From JBFMAE01 sp040756085 (GTDB lineage: Bacteria; Desulfobacterota; BSN033; UBA1163), in the NCBI GenBank assembly GCA_040756085.1, contig JBFMAE010000081.1, forward strand, positions 1 through 21,663: a stretch of DNA of 21,663 nt. Direction: 5' to 3'. Each line of letters opens with the position of its first letter. The first letter of the stretch is position 1. The translations under genes were made by a program, and so were the position numbers. Positions 15,974-21,663 of the stretch are shown in pieces. Under the pieces are notes generated by a model, which saw nothing but the letters and a program-made list of their open reading frames with translations, ran no database searches and had not been told where the DNA came from.

Positions 15974-16812
15974 AGTTTAATCGTTCCCGATATCTGACTC
16001 AGACCGTCGCAAAAATCCTCATCTGGGTGGGTGCCCTATCAACCATTGCGGTGATGATCCTCATCCTCTTTCAAATTCTGGGAGAAGGTCTTCCTGCTCT
16101 CCACCCCCATTTCTTTCTCGATTCTCCCAGAAGTATGGGCCGGGAGGGCGGCATCTTCTCCACAATCGTCGGAACCCTGGCCCTGACCGCTGTGGCAATT
16201 ATCTTTGCGACCCCTCTGGGTGTGGGAACAGCCATCTTTCTAAGGGAATACACCAGGGAGAGCAAGATCAGTCGTATCATCCGTTTCGGCACCGATTGCT
16301 TAGCAGGGGTGCCCTCCATTATCTTTGGACTGTTCGGATTCGTCTTTTTCGTCATCTATCTCAACATGGGATGGTCTATTCTTTCCGGCGGGTTAACCCT
16401 GGCTGCAATGATCCTGCCTACCATCATCTGCACAGCCGAAGAGGCGATCAAAACAATTCCCCATTCTTACCGCGAAGTCAGTTACTCTCTGGGCGGGACC
16501 AAGTGGCAGACGGTCACCCGTGCGATCTTACCCAACGCTCTGCCCGGAATTATCACCGGCGTCATCCTGAGTGTTGGTCGGAGCATTGGAGAAACTGCTG
16601 CAGTCATCCTGACCGCCGGGTCTTCTCTGGTGATGCCTACTTCCCTGTTTTCCCCTGTCCGGACCATGGCCGTCCATTTTTATATCCTCGCCCGAGAAGG
16701 GATTTCTATGGAGATGGCTTATGGCACAGGAGCAACATTGATCATACTCGTCCTATTGGTCAATACAATTGCCAACTGGTTACTCAATCGATATATTCGT
16801 CATCGGGCCTAA
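15970..16812 (+). CDS. pstA: Phosphate ABC transporter permease PstA
   Basis: A 280-residue permease with about six membrane segments, an EAA loop (REVSYSLGGTKWQTVTRAIL) and SVGRSIGETAAVI, pairing with PstC. The start is TTG at 15970-15972, overlapping the pstC stop (TTGA) and preceded by AAGGAGA at about 6 bases, which supports the non-ATG start. The second PstB begins 10 bases after its stop. Confidence 0.94.
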   Translation: MKFNRSRYLTQTVAKILIWVGALSTIAVMILILFQILGEGLPALHPHFFLDSPRSMGREGGIFSTIVGTLALTAVAIIFATPLGVGTAIFLREYTRESKISRIIRFGTDCLAGVPSIIFGLFGFVFFVIYLNMGWSILSGGLTLAAMILPTIICTAEEAIKTIPHSYREVSYSLGGTKWQTVTRAILPNALPGIITGVILSVGRSIGETAAVILTAGSSLVMPTSLFSPVRTMAVHFYILAREGISMEMAYGTGATLIILVLLVNTIANWLLNRYIRHRA

Positions 16813-16822
16813 AACAAAGGAT

Positions 16823-17584
16823 ATGTTTAAAGAGAATAAGATCACCATTAAAGATTTCAGTTTCTATTATCAGTCGATTCAGGCCCTCCGGGATATCAAC
16901 CTCCGTATCCGGCCCAGAGAGATATTTGCTATTTTTGGTCCAGCCCGTGGCGGTAAGACCACACTTCTTAAGAGTCTCAATCGTTTGACAGATCTTACCT
17001 TTGGGACGAGGCACACCGGAACCATTCTTTTAGATGGGTCAGATATTTATGATCCAAAGATCAGCCTCACTCAACTAAGAAGGCGGATCGGAATGGTCTT
17101 CGATCTGCCCACCGCACTTCCCATGTCCGTCTTCGACAATGTGGCTTATGGCCCGAGACTCAAGGGGACCATTCAGAGGAAGCAGTTGAATGAAATTGCC
17201 GAGAAGGCACTTCGTTCGGCTGTGCTCTGGGAGGAAGTCAAAGATCGTCTCCACACGTCAGCCCTCCGGCTCTCCGGCGGACAGCAGCAACGGCTCTGTA
17301 TCGCAAGGATCCTTGCTCTGGAACCTGAAGTCCTCCTGCTCGATGAGCCCTGTTCAGGATTGGATCCCATCTCTACGGCCAGCATTGAGGAAACCCTTAG
17401 CCAATTGAAGAAAGAGTACACCATCATTCTTGTGCCGCATAACATTCAGCAAGCCTCCCGGGTGGCGGACCAGGCTGGATTCTTTTTGAACGGTGAGCTG
17501 ATTGAGGAAGGACCGGCCTATCAAATCTTTACTCGACCGAGAGATAAACGAACCGAAGATTATGTCACTGGACGATTTGGTTAA
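16823..17584 (+). CDS. pstB: Phosphate ABC transporter ATPase, copy 2 (Q-loop glutamine lost)
   Basis: A 253-residue PstB paralogue from the ATG at 16823, preceded by AAGG at short spacing; a longer frame opens at a TTG inside pstA (16769). Walker A is GPARGGKT (39-46), altered in the middle but keeping G-x4-GKT. The Q-loop, normally FQxPxPFP, is FDLPTALP with D94 replacing glutamine. The signature LSGGQ (150-154), Walker B LLLDEP with E175 and H206 (VPHN) are present. PstB1 has the reverse pattern (good Q-loop, bad signature). Since each ATP site uses Walker A plus Q-loop of one subunit and the signature of the other, a mixed dimer has one intact site, formed by PstB1 Walker A and PstB2 signature, and one degenerate site. 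Heterodimerisation is inferred. Confidence 0.93.
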   Translation: MFKENKITIKDFSFYYQSIQALRDINLRIRPREIFAIFGPARGGKTTLLKSLNRLTDLTFGTRHTGTILLDGSDIYDPKISLTQLRRRIGMVFDLPTALPMSVFDNVAYGPRLKGTIQRKQLNEIAEKALRSAVLWEEVKDRLHTSALRLSGGQQQRLCIARILALEPEVLLLDEPCSGLDPISTASIEETLSQLKKEYTIILVPHNIQQASRVADQAGFFLNGELIEEGPAYQIFTRPRDKRTEDYVTGRFG

Positions 17585-17617
17585 AAAGATTTTTTGATTC
17601 CACAGATTCCAAATCTG

Positions 17618-17629
17618 GATTACACGGAT
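17618..17629. repeat. Left inverted repeat flanking the GxxExxY remnant
   Basis: GATTACACGGAT lies at the 5' edge of the GxxExxY gene and overlaps its ATG. It is the inverse of ATCTGTGTAATC at 17996-18007 with one mismatch, and of ATCTGCGTAATC at 18018-18029 with two. The pair brackets the gene exactly. Confidence 0.6.
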
Positions 17630-17995
17630 GAAAGATAAGCTTACAGAACGTATCATCGGTTGTTGTTTTAAAGTCCATAGAGACTTGGGGTCTGGATTTA
17701 ATGAAAAAATTTATCATATCATAATGCATTAAAGGTCCTATTTGATCAAGAAGGACTGAGATACAGTACAGAAAAGTTATTTGATGTATTTTATCTTAAC
17801 AAGAGAATGGGTAGTTTTAGAGTAGATTTAGTAGTGGAAGAGGAAGTAATCGTTGAAATTAAATCTTTGTCGGGAAATATCCCTGCTCTTTCTGAGCATC
17901 AATTGATTTCTTATCTAAAAGCATCTGACTTCCACACCGGTTTGATTGTTAACTTTGGCAACAAGAGTTGTCAAGTAAAAAGGGTAGTATTTTAA
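17628..17995 (+). pseudogene. GxxExxY-family protein (PD-(D/E)XK-like), frameshifted
   Basis: The ATG at 17628 gives LTERIIGCCFKVHRDLGSGFNEKIYH, then stops after a few residues at 17732. The continuation lies in another frame: HNALKVLFDQEGL, then GSFRVDLVVEEEVIVEIKS and LKASDFHTGLIVNFG, ending at TAA 17993-17995. Joined, these give a complete roughly 120-residue GxxExxY protein (here GSGFNEKIY), a small family with a nuclease-like VDLVV/VEIK core whose role is unknown to me. The break coincides with ATCATATCAT at about 17717-17726, a 5-base tandem duplication; removing one copy restores the frame exactly. The gene interrupts the pst operon between pstB2 and phoU and is bracketed by inverted repeats. 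Confidence 0.8.
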
Positions 17996-18029
17996 ATCTG
18001 TGTAATCTTATTTAAAAATCTGCGTAATC
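17996..18029. repeat. Right repeats flanking the GxxExxY remnant
   Basis: Two direct copies, ATCTGTGTAATC (17996-18007) and ATCTGCGTAATC (18018-18029), follow immediately after the stop of the GxxExxY remnant. Both are inverted relative to GATTACACGGAT at 17618-17629. The phoU ribosome binding site follows within 10 bases. Confidence 0.6.
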
Positions 18030-18048
18030 TTTTTTAAAGGAGAGGACG

Positions 18049-18729
18049 ATGGTGACAGAAACCCATTTTCAAAAAGAGTTGGAAGAGTTGAAGGAAAGCC
18101 TTCTCAAGATGGCGGCTCTTGTAGAAGAGGCCATTCGTGATTCCGTGCAATCTCTGGTCAAGAGAGATTCTGCCCTTGCCCAGAAGACGTTTGAGGGAGA
18201 AGATCGAATTAACAAAATGGAAATCGCCATCGATGATATGTGTTTGAGGCTTCTCGCTTTAAGACAACCGATGGCGGCTGATTTACGTTTCATCACCTCT
18301 GCGATGAAGATTGTCACCGATCTTGAACGGATGGGGGATCAGGCCTTCAATATTGCCGAGCGCGCCATCTCATTAAATCAGGAACCCCAGCTCAAACCCT
18401 ACATTGATATCCCTCGAATGGCCGAAATCACCCAATCGATGGTCAAAGATGTTCTGGACGCTTTTTTAACCCGGAATTCTAAATTGGCCCGTTCGGTCTG
18501 CGAAAAGGATGACCTCGTCGATGGGTTAAATGACCAGGTCTTTAGAGAACTTCTCACCTATATGATTTCAGATCAGAAGACCATTACGAGGGCCGTGCAC
18601 CTGATGATCGTGTCCCGCTGTCTTGAACGAATCGCAGACCATGCTACGAACATCGCTGAGGACGTGATCTTTATGGTGGATGCTCTGGTAATCAAACATC
18701 ATGCCGACGAAGAAGAGGCAAAAGGATGA
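18049..18729 (+). CDS. phoU: Phosphate uptake regulator PhoU
   Basis: A 226-residue all-helical cytoplasmic protein made of two similar three-helix PhoU repeats. The metal-binding signatures appear as TSAMKIVTDLERMGDQAFNIAE in the first half and SRCLERIADHATNIAED in the second. PhoU restrains Pst transport and the PhoR kinase when phosphate is plentiful. The ATG follows AAGGAGAGGACG. It overlaps the next gene by ATGA. Its place at the end of the pst cluster is standard, although the GxxExxY insertion separates it from pstB2. No phoB/phoR pair is in the window. Confidence 0.95.
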   Translation: MVTETHFQKELEELKESLLKMAALVEEAIRDSVQSLVKRDSALAQKTFEGEDRINKMEIAIDDMCLRLLALRQPMAADLRFITSAMKIVTDLERMGDQAFNIAERAISLNQEPQLKPYIDIPRMAEITQSMVKDVLDAFLTRNSKLARSVCEKDDLVDGLNDQVFRELLTYMISDQKTITRAVHLMIVSRCLERIADHATNIAEDVIFMVDALVIKHHADEEEAKG

Positions 18730-19136
18730 TCAGACCATCGCATCTAAAATACGATATCGATTCTGAGATCCTCAAACGGCAGGTCGTCGTTGAGACCTTT
18801 CGATCAAGTGGTCCGGGCGGCCAGAGGAAGAATAAGGTCGAGACCGCTGTTCGATTAACACATCTACCCTCTGGAATTACCGTTGTCGCCACAGAACATC
18901 GGTCCCAGGCACAGAATCGAAGACTTGCTTTTGAAAGGCTCCGGGAGCGTCTGATTAAATTGAATCAACCCAGGAAACGCCGTATATCCACCTCGGTCCC
19001 ATTGAAAGCTATCGAAAGGAAAAAGGTAGAAAAGAAAATCCTTTCCAAAAAGAAACGCCAGAGAAAGAAACCTCCCCTCACCTCAACTTCTCTCCTCTGG
19101 GGAGAGCCTGCCTGCCGCAGGCAGGGATTAAGGTGA
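18726..19136 (+). CDS. Peptide chain release factor-like protein (RF-1 domain, GGQ motif)
   Basis: A 136-residue protein with the peptidyl-tRNA hydrolysis motif GGQ (31-33) in SSGPGGQRKNKVETAVRLTH, followed by EHRSQAQNR and a basic tail (KRRISTS, KKKRQRKK). It lacks the codon-recognition domains of RF1/RF2, so it resembles stand-alone ribosome-rescue hydrolases (ArfB type) or RF-like proteins of unknown target. The basic C-terminus would enter the mRNA channel in the ArfB model. The last 22 or so residues are read from a palindromic repeat at 19074-19140, so the natural end has been replaced. The start overlaps the phoU stop. Confidence 0.85.
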   Translation: MIRPSHLKYDIDSEILKRQVVVETFRSSGPGGQRKNKVETAVRLTHLPSGITVVATEHRSQAQNRRLAFERLRERLIKLNQPRKRRISTSVPLKAIERKKVEKKILSKKKRQRKKPPLTSTSLLWGEPACRRQGLR

Positions 19137-19140
19137 GGGG
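19074..19140. repeat. Palindromic repeat with inserted CCTGCC element
   Basis: CCCCTCACCTC with TCTCTCC on the left mirrors GGGGAGAG and AAGGTGAGGGG on the right, the same family as the second layer of the nest at 14091-14273. Inside it lies a near-palindrome CCTGCCTGCCGCAGGCAGG (19107-19125), also found in the 12398-12548 block. It supplies the C-terminus and stop of the release factor-like gene. Confidence 0.7.
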
Positions 19141-19174
19141 ATTAAGTAAAAAATATATATCCTCTGGAGGAAGA

Positions 19175-19615
19175 ATGATGGATGATAAGGTTAAAGAAGC
19201 GATGTTAAGGCAAGTCGAAAAAGAGCCTTTTGCTCAGAAGTTCGGGCTCAAGCTGTTAGACCTGGAGAGCGGGTATTCCAAGGTGGAAATGAACTTCACC
19301 CCGGATATGGAGAACATCCTTGGCCTGGCCCATGGTGGGGCCTTATTTGCTCTGATCGATGAGGCCTTTGAGACCGCTTCCAACTCCCACGGGACCATCG
19401 CCGTGGCCCTGAACATGAATATTACCTATGTATCTTCCCCGTCTCCAGGAAGCAGATTGATTGCCGAAGCCCGGGAGTTCAATCATACGCAAAGGACTGC
19501 CCTCTATGATATCAGGGTCTTTGACGATAGAAACAACCTGATTGCATCCTGTCAGGCATTGGTCTATCGAAAAAGAGATCTCCTCCCTTTTCTCAAAAAA
19601 GAAGGTCTTCACTAA
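19175..19615 (+). CDS. PaaI-type hotdog acyl-CoA thioesterase
   Basis: A 146-residue hotdog-fold protein. The PaaI family motif HGGALFALIDEAFETASNS (mid-protein) carries the catalytic-type HGG and acidic residue; the C-terminal strands follow (ALNMNITYVSSP, ALYDIRVFD). Such enzymes hydrolyse aryl- or acyl-CoA, often to rescue stalled CoA; the substrate cannot be read from sequence. I chose the ATG at 19175 (or 19178, with better spacing) because GGAGG lies at 19166-19170. A GTG at 19133 in the same frame lies inside the upstream repeat and is unlikely. Confidence 0.9.
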   Translation: MMDDKVKEAMLRQVEKEPFAQKFGLKLLDLESGYSKVEMNFTPDMENILGLAHGGALFALIDEAFETASNSHGTIAVALNMNITYVSSPSPGSRLIAEAREFNHTQRTALYDIRVFDDRNNLIASCQALVYRKRDLLPFLKKEGLH

Positions 19616-19635
19616 ATAGTTTCATGTCCCGAATT

Positions 19636-19667
19636 AAAAAGGGGTCACGATCGAATCGCAACCCCTT
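19636..19667 (-). terminator. Rho-independent terminator of the tRNA fragment
   Basis: Read on the minus strand, AAGGGGT (19661-19667) and ACCCCTT (19639-19645) form the outer stem, with an inner CGAT/ATCG stem and a small loop, followed directly by a T-run (plus-strand A-run at 19636-19640). It lies 9 bases after the CCA end of the tRNA fragment and marks the original downstream flank of the tRNA gene. It may also end transcription from the thioesterase side. Confidence 0.7.
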
Positions 19668-19675
19668 GATATTAT

Positions 19676-19720
19676 TGGTAGCGGGGGGTAGATTTGAACT
19701 ACCGACCTTCGGGTTATGAG
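19676..19720 (-). other. 3' fragment of an initiator tRNA-Met: probable attachment site
   Basis: On the minus strand the 45 bases run from the anticodon loop CTCATAA (anticodon CAT), through the CCCGA stem strand and variable region, a complete T-arm (GGTAG-TTCAAAT-CTACC), the acceptor strand CCCCGCT, to an encoded ACCA. The CCC run in the anticodon stem is characteristic of initiator tRNA-fMet. The D-arm, 5' acceptor strand and 5' anticodon stem are missing, so it is not a functional tRNA. A 3' half beginning at the anticodon loop is the classic scar of a tyrosine-recombinase element integrated in a tRNA gene. Foreign DNA should lie on the higher-coordinate side. Confidence 0.8.
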
Positions 19721-20085
19721 GACGATCGTAATATTTTTTCTAACCCCTTGACTTTGGTCTGATTTCCCGTAAGTTATTGAAAATTTAAGCCGAAGCCCTT
19801 TTTCATCCGTTTCAGCCTTTTCCATCTATTTCAAGGTTTTTGATTTGATTCTGTCACAATTTAGTCACAGTCCGCTCCTCAATTCTTCCTTCCTGTAATA
19901 AATGTTTTACAGATTTCGAAAAAAGGCGTATATTCCAACCAGTAATTCTTAGGTGGTATATTCGAGGTATTTCGTCTATACTACCATTTTGGGGAGTATA
20001 TCCGAACTTCGAATATTCTCCCATTTTTCAGGGGATAAACGAACTAGTTCGGATGTGAACGTTAGATGAATTGGGGCGAATTAAG
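19721..20085. other. Non-coding edge of the presumed integrated element
   Basis: This AT-rich stretch has no gene I can support. A minus-strand frame at 19634-19825 crosses the tRNA fragment and terminator and is not credible. Notable contents are GGCGTATATTCC at 19925-19936, two tandem hairpins at 19952-20028 and a perfect palindrome GAACTAGTTC at 20041-20050 before the next gene. Confidence 0.5.
19952..20028. repeat. Two tandem diverged hairpins
   Basis: Hairpin 1: GGTGGTATA (19952-19960) with TATACTACC (19977-19985), inner CGA/TCG, then ATTTT. Hairpin 2: GGGAGTATA (19992-20000) with TATTCTCCC (20014-20022), inner CGAA/TTCG, then ATTTTT. The units are 40 bases apart and alike in layout. 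Stem differences are partly compensated (T-A versus G-C, G-T versus A-T). They could be integrase or excisionase arm sites, operators or terminators. Confidence 0.55.
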
Positions 20086-20478
20086 ATGATACCTAAAAAC
20101 ATAAAAAGAGAACATATCCTCAAAGCGATAGATGAAGTTAAAAGAGTCGGAGTTCCTGAAGGGAGAACTTCAAAGAAGCTTGTCTTGGAATACAATGGCA
20201 GGCATTATCCTCCAAAATATGTCATATCATTAGCCAATAAGCATGCCAATGGCAAAGAATTAGAACCATCAGAATTCGGTGGAGGCAAGGAGTCAAATGA
20301 TTTTCTTAGAATTTTAGGTTTCAACATCGTAGATATTTCATCACCCAAAAAACTAACCTTGAGCCGCTCAATGAACATAGAGAGACAATTTCATCGAGAG
20401 TTCGGAATGATGAAAGATGTTCAAAATGCAAAGAGACAATTAAAAACTTTTAGAAAGAATTTCTGGAAAAGTGATTGA
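20086..20478 (+). CDS. Stand-alone N-terminal domain resembling those of McrA/HNH-type restriction endonucleases
   Basis: A 130-residue protein starting at MIPKNIKREHILKAI. The segments VGVPEGRTSKKLVLEYNGR, YPPKYVISLANKHANG and LEPSEFGGGKESNDFLRILGF match a domain I recall at the N-terminus of modification-dependent and HNH restriction endonucleases (ScoMcrA-like head domain). Here it is followed only by about 45 residues with a helical, basic character and no nuclease motif. It may be a truncated restriction gene or a free domain. An upstream TTG at 20071 would add five residues; the ATG matches the family start. It lies inside the presumed integrated element, where defence genes are common. 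Confidence 0.6.
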   Translation: MIPKNIKREHILKAIDEVKRVGVPEGRTSKKLVLEYNGRHYPPKYVISLANKHANGKELEPSEFGGGKESNDFLRILGFNIVDISSPKKLTLSRSMNIERQFHREFGMMKDVQNAKRQLKTFRKNFWKSD

Positions 20479-20654
20479 ACCTTTTTTAAAAAAATTGCCA
20501 CTAATAAATCAGACCATATAAAGGGAGTAAGAAGAAACGGTGGAGAGAATTTAAACCATGAAAAGAGAGGAATAAGAAGCAACGAAGGTAACAATATATT
20601 TCCATAATCTAAAGTCTAATTGTTTGAATTAATAAATAGAAATTTAAAAATAAA

Positions 20655-20843
20655 GAGGCTCCCATTTCGATCCCGGGTGGTATTCGTCCCGGTAATTATG
20701 AGATTTGTGCCATTGCTGATTCGACCGGAGTCATCACCGAGTCGAATGAAGGGAATAATAGAGTGTGCCACAGAATTACGATTACAGAGAGGGCACTTAA
20801 ATTGGACCTTCCTCCGAAAATACCGAGAGAACCGATTAAGTAA
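20655..20843 (+). pseudogene. C-terminal CARDB-domain remnant
   Basis: The third plus frame, from an in-frame stop at 20637 to TAA at 20841-20843, has no start codon but reads IPGGIRPGNYEICAIADS, then TGVITESNEGNNRVCHRITI. That is the final strand pair of a CARDB adhesion-type domain (PGNY...AIAD...ESNEGNN), found in secreted bacterial and archaeal surface proteins. Everything upstream is missing, so this is the tail of a deleted gene. The next gene starts 37 bases later. Confidence 0.65.
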
Positions 20844-20880
20844 AGAAGGGGGGAAGGAGTGAAAGAAAGGAGGATGAGAG

Positions 20881-21663
20881 ATGAGGGAATGGTTGATTCT
20901 GAGCAAAACATCTTTGTTAATGATTGCATCATTTTTGATTTTCACAGAAATAGCCATAGCTGATAAGTGTAACCCTCCGGGGGATATGCTTCATAGCTAT
21001 TGGGAACTTCAAGAGGGGGACAAAGAGATTAAAGAGGGGGAGATTATCAAAAAAGATGGACCTACTATAACATCTTTCGATGCCTCCGGGTCCCTTATAG
21101 GAGAACCACGTTCGTTTGGGTGTAAAGTCGAAAGTGTAAAATTGTTTATATCTCTTGTTTTACCGCACGGTACTTCTAGACTTCCATATGAAACACGTAT
21201 ATGGTGGGAGGATGAGAGGCATAATATCTGGACAGAGGAGGATATTAATTGGTTTATTTCGGATGGTGGGAAATATTTTGCCACACTTTCGGTAACCTTT
21301 GTTCCATATGCAGAGGAAGGACCATCGTATTCGGAATGGAAGAGGCGCGAGAGAACAAAAACATTTTATATTGATCTATATCCTCCCAATCTTTCTATAA
21401 ATTCCCCTGCTGATGGAACTGTGGTCAAGGCTGGGACAGGAGGGTTTCAAATAGATGTGACCTCAAACGATGATGTGGGAACTAAGGACTTCACTATCAA
21501 AGTGGACGGGATCGTCAGAGATACCATTAATGCAAGGGAAGATAAGCCTACCCTAAGACAGTGGCTGAGGGCAATGGTTTTTGGTTCGGGACGCCGCGTT
21601 ATAACCGTTGTAGCTAAGGATAAAGTAGATAGGACAGATGAAAGAAGTTTCACTGTCTATTCT
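20881..21663 (+). CDS. Secreted protein with Ig-like domain, 3' end beyond the window
   Basis: An open frame of 261 codons with no stop before the right edge. The ATG follows GGAGG at 7 bases. Residues 1-27 are a signal peptide (MREW, hydrophobic LLMIASFLIFTEIAIA, probable cleavage before DKCNPPG). The middle, from about residue 28 to 165, has no family I know; it has aromatic-rich segments (RIWWEDERHNIWTEED). From about 170 an Ig-like fold is suggested by PPNLSINSPADGTVVKAG and the IKVDG pattern typical of bacterial surface Ig modules. It is likely exported or surface-attached cargo of the integrated element; its function is unknown. Confidence 0.7.
   Translation, partial: MREWLILSKTSLLMIASFLIFTEIAIADKCNPPGDMLHSYWELQEGDKEIKEGEIIKKDGPTITSFDASGSLIGEPRSFGCKVESVKLFISLVLPHGTSRLPYETRIWWEDERHNIWTEEDINWFISDGGKYFATLSVTFVPYAEEGPSYSEWKRRERTKTFYIDLYPPNLSINSPADGTVVKAGTGGFQIDVTSNDDVGTKDFTIKVDGIVRDTINAREDKPTLRQWLRAMVFGSGRRVITVVAKDKVDRTDERSFTVYS

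Noticed and set aside
19634..19825. Minus-strand ORF of 63 residues, considered as an integrase C-terminus
   Set aside because: It reads through the tRNA fragment and terminator and shows no tyrosine-recombinase motif.
20616..20957. Minus-strand ORFs of 113 and 78 residues
   Set aside because: They are antisense to the CARDB remnant and to the signal peptide of the secreted protein gene, both supported on the plus strand.

Overview
The window looks like a chromosomal segment of an anaerobic Desulfobacterota-type (deltaproteobacterial) organism, possibly from a metagenome. This rests on protein style: an NarI/CCG-type iron-sulfur membrane oxidoreductase like those that pass ETF electrons to menaquinone, TRAP transport, acyl-CoA and HMG-CoA enzymes, and several intergenic palindromic repeat families. 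No taxonomic search could be run.

Layout. 0.3-2.3 kb (minus): membrane Fe-S/cysteine-rich-domain oxidoreductase. 2.7-3.8 kb (plus): PAS-histidine kinase broken by one frameshift near its ATP-binding D-x-G-x-G motif. 3.9-5.1 kb (minus): divergent elongation factor P, a helical protein of unknown function and a small putative secreted protein. 5.3-11.1 kb (minus): a coherent cluster of XRE-cupin regulator, TRAP transporter dctP-dctQ-dctM, class II HMG-CoA reductase and HMG-CoA lyase. Read together this is a mevalonate uptake and degradation operon: import, oxidation to HMG-CoA, cleavage to acetyl-CoA plus acetoacetate. 11.2-13.0 kb: TPR lipoprotein, remnant of an acyl-CoA dehydrogenase, a composite repeat and a tandem-ACT protein.

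13.2-19.6 kb (plus): a high-affinity phosphate locus in the unusual order pstB1-pstS-pstC-pstA-pstB2-phoU, followed by a GGQ-motif release-factor-like protein and a hotdog thioesterase. The two PstB ATPases have complementary defects: PstB1 has a degenerate ABC signature, and PstB2 lacks the Q-loop glutamine. This suggests an asymmetric heterodimer with one consensus and one degenerate ATP site. Two insertions interrupt the operon: a nest of palindromic repeats before pstS, and a frameshifted GxxExxY-family gene bounded by inverted repeats before phoU.

At 19.68-19.72 kb lies the 3' part of an initiator tRNA-Met (minus strand) with its terminator still attached. This is the expected scar of a tRNA-targeted integrative element. 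From 19.72 kb to the right edge the DNA is AT-richer and accessory in character: two tandem diverged hairpins, a stand-alone N-terminal domain of the kind found on restriction endonucleases, a CARDB-domain remnant, and the start of a secreted protein that runs off the window. No CRISPR array, rRNA or complete tRNA was seen.
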